A DNA stretch of 64,000 nucleotides from Norana najaformis. Its lineage: Eukaryota; Annelida; Clitellata; Crassiclitellata; Hormogastridae. This document shows, piece after piece, positions 21,334-30,300 of this stretch (position 1 is its first letter; every line of letters begins with the position of its first letter). The notes under the pieces are model-generated. The model did no database searches. It saw only the letters and a program-made list of their open reading frames with translations, and was not told where the DNA came from. The position numbers and the translations under genes are program-made. The DNA is taken from positions 13,322,607-13,386,606 of the forward strand of contig OZ029916.1 of NCBI GenBank assembly GCA_964023275.1, written 5' to 3'.

Positions 21334-24300
21334 GTAATCACAGCTATAGTTCTTGACTGAGAAGAGTCATCAAAGTTGGAACTTGATTAATTACACATTC
21401 TTTTGGATGCTGAGTCTGTCGTGTCAGGTTCCTACCACACGCGAACTGATAAATGGTTGCATATAACTGGGTCCTCACTGTAGTAAAATTTACTATATTT
21501 GTAAAAACTTCATGCATCAATAGTATTACATTGTGCCTATCTAAATCTGACATAGCTGCAAAATGCTTGTTCTGTTTTTGTTTAAATATTTGAGTCTGAA
21601 TGTCTGTTTTTACAGGTGCTGTCTTTACACGTGTCATACCATCATCTATAAAATGCCCAGGTGTTCAGGGTAAGCCGATGGAAAACAGTTTTTTTAGTGT
21701 TGCTTGCGGCTGTTTCACTCATATAGTCGAACTTGTTTAGTGACTACGTTTTCGTGTGTTAATATTACTGTCTATTCCCTGTGGGTTATTCAGAACTTTC
21801 AATTTTTGGATATACTTTTGTGTATATATCAAGCGAACATACTTGATGGCTGATGTTTTGCTTGACAGTTGGAAGGGACAGTGGACTGGGATCAGCAGTC
21901 ACCACAGAGTTGGCCAGTATCAAGATGAATGAGTCAGTTCATCATCTGCTCAGCAATTCCGGCAGTTCTGGTTCCTCAGCCTCTTTGTCTTGTGAGGAAC
22001 ACTATCATACTGTGGTGGAATTGCCATTGCAGATTGAGACAGGAACCCAGTCTGTGTCTGGTCGTCTGTCAGAGCACCAGTCCATTGCAAAAAGTTCATT
22101 GACCAGTTCACTATCAGTGGCAGAACCTCTGCCTGTTCTGAAGTCTGTGCCAGTTCATCAGTTTGTGGCAGAAAAACAGTCTTTGATGTCAGAACAACTG
22201 TTTTCAGTATCCAGTCAGATAGACAGCGAAGGTTCAGCAAGAGCATCAACAAGTTCACTAAAATATCCCACCCAGGTTGCTTCTGCATCAGACATGTGTG
22301 GTTCCCTACCTGACAACTTATGGACTTTTTCAGTTCCATTAGCCTCCAATTTTTCTCTGGAGGCTGCTCCTTCAGATGCTGATTTGGAGCCATATAAAGA
22401 TGAATTAGACGAGATTGTTATTCTTCCTTATGAGTATAAGGAAGAATTCAAGGAGGGTCAGTTTGATATTGTCTTGGTATACAGTGAGACAGATCGTGAT
22501 GAGGCTTTAGCTTTCCGGGAAATTTTGATAAAGTTTATATCTCTATGTGATCGTAAACCTCCGGCAATCTGTGTGCTCGATCAGAATGCACATTTGAGTT
22601 ATATCAACTCTAGGTTCTCACACATGGAAGAGGCTCTTCGACGCAGTACATATATGTTTCTGTTTCTTACAAAAGAGTTTTGTGGGGACAGTTGGGCACA
22701 GCTGCAGAGGGATGAATGTCTGATGGAGTCCATCCATAATCCAGAGAAGAAATGGTGTGTTGTTCCAATTCTAACAAAGTCACGAAGAGAGGCCAACTAT
22801 CAGTTACCATTTGGCTTGAGAGCTTTGAAAGGAGTTGAAATCTCGCATATGCTTCGTGGGAAAACGTTGAATTCTGTGGATGTAAATGCCTTGGAACCAA
22901 AGGATGTTGATCCTTTCTTTCTGAAGAACATGACAAAGATGTTGAATGATAGAATTTATTTGAAGATACAGCGAGAAAAGCAACAACTTGTCGATTTTCA
23001 GAATTGGTTAAAGGAGGAAAAGCACAGAAGATGGAAGAAGCTGCAAATGGAAAAGCTTGAAAAGGAACTGAAAGAGCTGAAACATATCAGGGAAAGACAA
23101 AATCTGCAAAAAGAACTTGAACATCGCAAAACACAAGAAATAATGGTAGCAAAAGCAGAAGCAGCAAATGTGGCAGAAAAAGAAGCAGCTGAATGCATCC
23201 GCCAACTGAGGATAATTGAAGAAGCAAGAAATTCTGAAAGGTTACAACCGGCAGTTCACAATCTGGTTCCTAAGACAGGGCTTATGGGTAAGCAAGTGGC
23301 AACCAAAGAAGCAACAACTGTTGAATATCATCATCATTATTATGGTCCAGTAAGTCAGGGTCCAGCGGAACAGACAGTCTACAAAATTTATGGTCCAGTA
23401 TCAGACTCGCAGATCGGCCGTGGAAATGTTCAACAAAGGGAAAAGGTATTTTATCAGACATCTGCGTTATTTGCTTTTAATTGCTTTGCCAGTTTAGTTT
23501 TCAGTTATTATAGAGTTACACCATTGACCCATTATAATGTGCTCATGAGTTCTGTTATGGTCATAGTCATGGCTCCTAAATTTTGTATGAAAAACATTAA
23601 TTTCTATCACAGTATGTGGTAGCATTCAGTTGTTCTCACTACATCAGACCCTCCTTTCATTACAATACTAATTCTGATGCAAGATGGTCAGAATAGGGAT
23701 CCCAAAGTTAGCGGAGCATACACAATGACCTCTTCATAACACACTCGTCCTTGATATGGTCCCCAAAGGCACTATTAAAAGGATGTTCAGGTGTATTAGA
23801 AAATGATGTTGGCAACATATCAGACGCTTTTACCAAAGATGAATTTGTTGACATATTCAGATGCTTTTACAAAGTATTTTCTTATTTTGTGCATTTTATG
23901 GATAATAATGTTCTAGCATAGTTGTGCATTTTGATTGTGTTATGGTATGCAATTATGAATTTCTGTTAAAGGAAATCTCTGATCATGTGTTACTGGATGA
24001 AACAAATCTGGAGACAGATGCACCAGAATCCATAGAATACATTGTTGAAACTGAGGAGGCTGCCACTCCTTTCCAACAGGGTTCACTTTTATTAACCTCT
24101 AACTTTCTGCATATTTCTTTGCTGTATTTCATTTGCTTGGGAACATCGGCAGTATATGTGCACATAGTCAGTTTAATCTTCTGTAGCAGTGCATTTGTTA
24201 ACGTGCCAGATGTCCATCAGTTGAGCGAGGAATCGTAGGCGAAAAACCTTCTGATGCTTTCGGATAAGTATTTATGGCTGGGCACTATCTGAATGGTTGA

Positions 24301-27300
24301 TGAAAAACAGTTTCTGAAGTCAAGACTGTTAAACTTACATGAAGGTCTTCAGGTAGCACTGTGACACAGAACTTTTCATGTGAAAATCATGAATTTCTCG
24401 TGAAAGCCAATAACTGAACTGATATACTCTGTACTTCAAGGCACTTTGATTTTCCTAACAAAGGAAGATGGGATTTAGAAACTCCTTAGTTCTTTGAAGC
24501 TTTTGTGGCTGATGTGAATTTCTTTTTCATTACAGCCCACATTGCAGGCAGGAAACCAACAGACTTCATATGACAGTTTTTTGAAGTTTAATTGTAACAA
24601 GAATTTCTAGATAAGCTTGCATTAAGTACACCTTCTGTCTGTGTAGAGAAGCTTTTACACAGCTAACTTCTATACCAGTGTATCCTGAGTAAGACTGAAC
24701 TTCTGCAACTGTACAATATGGTTATGTATTCAAAGAGGGCCCACATAGATGGTGCTACAGTAGTCAATCCTACTACAGATGAGCAGGTTTCTGTGAGCTG
24801 CAGAACTCTATTGTAATTAGTAACTTCTGTCGTGCTGGTGTCTAATGCACAAGGCATCAACCAGTGGCACACTGAAGCAAAGTCGCAATCTGGTCAATAT
24901 CCAGAAGGTCAGTCCACTGTACCTGAGAGGCAGCCTGTGGTGTATAAGCAGTTTGAATAATAATCAAGTTCAGAGTGAAATGACACAAGCAGTTGAGGAG
25001 AATGAACAGACGCAGGGAGAGAGCTCCAAAATCTGGGTCCAGCAACCAAAAAAGCCCATTCACCACAAACAGTTCTAGTTCTAGGTATTAGCAGAGAAAG
25101 ACAATAGGAGGACCTGGTTGAATATTGATAAGACTGGGAATGAGGACTGATTTTAAGTATTTTGGTTGGCCAAAGTTCAGAGTTTTATAAACTATAGGCC
25201 CCAATTTGAAACAAATTCTTTGCTGAACGAGGAAGCCACCAGTGTAACGATTTAAGCACAGTGGTTATATGCTCATATTTTGATGTATTAGTTATAGGTC
25301 TAGCCAAGAAGTTCAGTGTTTTATAAACTATAAGCCGCAATTTAAAACAAATTATTTGCTGAATGCAGAAACCAGTGCAAAGATTTAAGCACAGATTGTA
25401 TGGATTTACCAAAAATATCCTTGGAGTCATTGGGACATGACACGTAATACTGCTGATGATGATGAGTTCTCTGCCTGAAGGCAGGTCCATTGGCTTTATG
25501 CCACCCAGGGATGAGATGAGTGAGGTGGTATCGCGTTGCCTTCCTTACAGACAATTGTGGGTGAACAACTTGTCCAAGGTCACTACGCAGTGGCTTGATT
25601 TAGATTCAAACCCTTGACCTGATGCACCTGATGCAATTTCATTTTCAGAGAGATTCTTTTTGTCATCTGAAGCAAGTACAGTGTCCAATTAAACAAATTA
25701 ATGCTCCCGTAGCATTTAAAATGTTGCTATATACCAAGGGGAAGGTTGAAAAATCTACATTTTCATTCAATTTAATGAGAATGCAGTGAAAATAAACTGT
25801 GTGTACTGGTTCAGTCATTTTAAGGCATGGGTGAGTGCTTGAGAACTATGGCTCTATGGTTTGTGCAGGCCTGTGGGGGGTTACATGTGTGTGGGCTATA
25901 CCACACTGTGTTACATGTTTTCCTAATCACTGAGTTATATGCCTGCATGAATTACACTCATGTGCAGGTTATGTGCATGAAAATGTGGTATTACGTGATT
26001 CACATAATGGATTTTGTGACCTTACTAGCTTAGATAAATTACTGCTGTTTTTTCTGCAAAGCAGAACTTGAGGTAACAGACATTTTGGCATTGATTAATT
26101 CTGTGAAAGTCTTCATAAAACTGGGTTTCTACTGGTTTGGGTCATAGATCCGTGTGCTTTTGCAGATGCTAGCCTTGAGACTTCACCTGTCAGTAGGTCT
26201 GATTCGCTGGCTGCTGAACCTGATCATCCATTAGAAGGGATGGCTGAACAAAAAAGAACTGCAGTTTTGTAAGTATCAGCAGTGTCATATAGTTGGCCAT
26301 CGTACATAATTGAGTTATCAGATAAGTTTACCATATGCTATTTAATTAAAATTTTACCTGTTGTGCTGCTTAGAAATGGCCAACATTCTCAAGATTTGTG
26401 CTTATAATTGTAATTGTAATTTGAGATTTATAAAGCGCCTCTTAGAGGATAAACTCAACAGAGGTGCTTCTGACCCGAAAAAGTAAAATCACTGTTGAAC
26501 AGTACAGTCTTCAGGCGCCTGCGGATTTAGACTAAATCTATAGAACTATATTTTATACTTGGTTTAGCAGTCACTGTGATTCATGACACAATGTTTTTCT
26601 TAAAGTGAAACGCATGGACTTTCACAGAATTATCAATTTTATCTTGTTGCTCCACAAGTAAACATAGATTTCATTGTAGGATGTTATTTTTATTTGATTC
26701 AAATCCAAAAATTTAGCATACAGTCTAGTTGTAATGTTAAAAGTTTGAAAACGTCATCTTCTTCTTTCTTCTTCTTATTATTATTGTTGTTATTATTATT
26801 ACTATTATTACTATTATTATTATTATATTTATGGAATGGTGTTTTGAAATGGCCAGTTTTCGCTGCTATCTGAGTTTGACAATGTCCCTTGAAGGGTAAT
26901 CGCGTTGAAGCACTGGATGGCCATGGAAACAGAAATAAGGTATTTCCGTTGTCACCAGTTGTTGGGCCAAATGTCTACCAAGACTGTTGAAAGCAATGCC
27001 ATCTTGATTGATGAGACAAAGTTTTGAAGGCCAAGGGAATGAAGCAGTAAGCTGGCAAGATATCATATTTAGGTACCTTTCTTTGGGGTGCGTTCTCAGC
27101 AGAAGCACCAGCCTCTAGCAAAATCTGCCAGGGTGCTATTAACTGTTTCATCACAGGCAAGGCACCTGCGTCTCTCCAAAGGAATAATTATTGTGCCCTT
27201 AAGGTGCCTTCTATTAGACCTTGTAAGCCCAACTGGCTCCTTAGATGACACCTTGACTCTGGAATGATCTCTCTCCTGAATTTTGCAAAATCTCCTTTCC

Positions 27301-30300
27301 TTCACCCCTCCCATGGTTAACTACGATGATCTGCCTCAAGCCTCTTCATCTGTTATTCCTCAGGCTTATCATTTGAAACTAAAGCCCTACCTTTACAAGA
27401 AATCTTACCCTGATCCATCCAATCCATTTCTGTCAATCTAAACACAACCCCCATAACAGCTCCTCTGCATGCTCTCTCTGGCCTTGTGGCAACCGGATTT
27501 TGTTCTTCACATGATATCTCAGGAAACCCCCTGACTTTATGTAGCACTCGTGAATAAGCTGTTGCCCTGTACTTAGCTTTAAAGTGGTGCATTAGAATTC
27601 TCGAGGTGACGATTACGATTAAGATGACACCCAAGCCTCTAGATGGCCAACTTCATTATACAAGCTGCAGCAAGGGGGTCATTTGTGAGGCAATGCATAT
27701 AGGCCTAGGTATTGTTAGTATGTATTTGGCTCAAAACTCCACAAGAGGTCAGGACAATGGTGATATGAGGTGTATGTATAATTTATGATAATGGATTGAA
27801 TACTGTATTTTATGGCAAGCCCAAGGGAGTGGCAGCCCAGCAGAACTAAGTCAAGTCAGAGACAGTAGCACTTATTATTTAGTATTGTAAGGTAAAGTAA
27901 GGTCGATGGCAGTCACAAGACTGGATGACTGCACATGTTCAGCAGCCATGTGGCCATGCTTTTCACCGCTTGTCATTTTGGATAAAATTTCGTCTTAAAA
28001 CAAAAATATTTGTTTGGAAATTCTTTTGGGTTCGGACTGCTGTTGTGATCAACTTGACATTAAGATGTTTTTTAGAGGAGTTCATTATGGTTTTTAGTTT
28101 TCAGACAGTTTTTCTGTTCATTATTGACTCCCCTTCCCGTTGGAATAGCTCATTGTGTACTCAAGAGATGACATGCCATGCCTAACGCTTTAGAATTGTT
28201 TCGACCATCTAGCAAGGAATGACAGATTGCAACTAACACCTAACGCTTTGGAATTGCTTCGACCGTCTAGCAGAGGGGGGTCCTACCATCAATCAAATGG
28301 CTGTCCATGATGGATCAACTGAGTGCTCGAGTTACACCTGGAAAGCCACCTGCAAGGGACGGCATTGGACAATGGGGCTCTCGTGTACTGCGGACGCCAT
28401 CGCCCATCGTCGTTCTACAACTCTGACACTACTCGGTTCACAAACTCTGAACACACTGTCATCAGTTAACTCGCCAGTTGGTTGGGTTCAGCTTGTCTGT
28501 GCAAGTCCACTACTGGTGACATTTCTAATTAATTATCTGAACATTGCTTGCTAAATGACTGGATTTTTGTTCTTAATGACACTTGACACCATTTAAACTA
28601 GCGCAGGAAGCGCCTTTGCGAGATACTGAAAAGGTGCTATATCAAGTTTCTTAATACATACATACAAGATATTGTTCAACACTGGATACTATTAAGAAGG
28701 AGCCATACTAGTTGCGAAGATAACCAGTAACACCAAATTGAGACAGAGATGCTGTAGAATAGTATATCGTGGTCAGCAGTGTCCCATGTTACACTGATAT
28801 CAAACAGGTAAGAGAATAACCAGAGCTCTGTCTCAGGCCTCATATAGATCCCAGAACAGGCATACCAGGATTGTCTCAACTGAATAATTTTTCTAGAAAC
28901 CTGATGACCTTCTTTAGAATTGTTTGACAACTTTTATAGTTACCCTCCTTTTTCATAGCACTTTCAGCACTGGTCAGCATTTCATCATATAGTCAGTTAT
29001 CACTCACATGCACAACTAGTAGGTTTGTAGGCTTTAAGAAAGACCTGTTTACTCTCTGTTGTGGCACTTTGAACACACAGTGCTTGGGAAGCAAACGGTT
29101 GGCCTGCAATCCAGTGGGGATGGTCTGAAAGCAGTGATGGGAAAATTTTCCTTTCCCCACAAAACTGCACACAGGTTCTTTTATTCACAAATGTGTCAAA
29201 TAACATGAATCTTTATCTCTCTCTTGGATGAAAGGGGTGGTGTTGGTGATGGTGGCTAGGCCACGGTCTGACAGAGCTGCAGATCCACCATGATGCAGTT
29301 GTCCATAGTCATAACAACATCAAGCCAGCCTTCAGGCTTTTATGTAGACTCGGCTGTGTGCTGGACCAGACCAAATTGCACAAGAATACAACAGATCTGT
29401 CTGCCACACTTCAGGCAGGGTCTGGTCCTCTAGATGGATATTGAGGTTACCAGTAATGAATAGCTGGGTGTTGTATATGGCGAACTGTTCCCACAGGAGG
29501 AAAGTTAGCCAAAAAAAAGACGGACGTTAAATGACCAGTAGTCAGTGGAACATGAGGCAAGGAAAAGGTCATGCAGGCTGCTCAAAACATGTTGGTGCCC
29601 AGTTTAGATTGATCTTTCTAATCCAGAGAGTTTCCCTCTAGAAAATTAATGCACCTGTTCGTGGCAGTCTGGAAAGATGGCATCAGACTGTCCAGCAATG
29701 TATAATATAAGGCCCCAATTGACAGACGGACACATCTGATGATGGACAGCAGGTGCTACTGCTTTGTCCACAATGAAAGTATTGGCCACTGCGGCATACC
29801 TTTTTCTCAAGAAACGAATATTCCTTGGAGCTAGATGTACTACAGAAGAAGCAGCAGCAGCATGCATAGAGGCATCAGCTAAGGGTGTCAGTGAAGAAAA
29901 TGGCAGCTTGGATTGACAAGCAGCCAAAGGGTACCACAGCCGGGGACAAACAGCATTTTCTTTATTTTCTTTATAGCATGCCTCTGCATAACATGCATTT
30001 GACATCATAGGTGCCAATGGCAATGCTTTCTACTGCTCCATGGATATTTTCTCTACCAGTGTATCATGTTGCTGCATACTGAGTATATAGGCATGTTTCT
30101 AGCATCATTCCAATTATATCTAAGCCTCATCTTATCCATGGAGATGATGTTTTTATTCTTCATGGCCTGAAAAACAGCCATCAATAAATGCATGGGATCA
30201 ACTGCTTAAAAAGTTTCCAGAAATCAAGATTGTTCATCACCTAAAGTAAATGTAAATGTGCATGATTTTCTAGAGCAACTGTATGTGCTGACCACTGGTT

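Noticed and set aside
21950-22393. 147-aa minus-strand ORF
   Set aside because: Lies wholly opposite the TICAM-like exon 3, whose own frame carries the TIR domain.
24081-24238. Extension of TICAM-like exon 4 to the stop at 24238 as coding, or use of the GT at 24152
   Set aside because: It would bring in hydrophobic sequence. The 24152 donor leaves phase 0, which does not match exon 5; the 24080 donor leaves the one base required.
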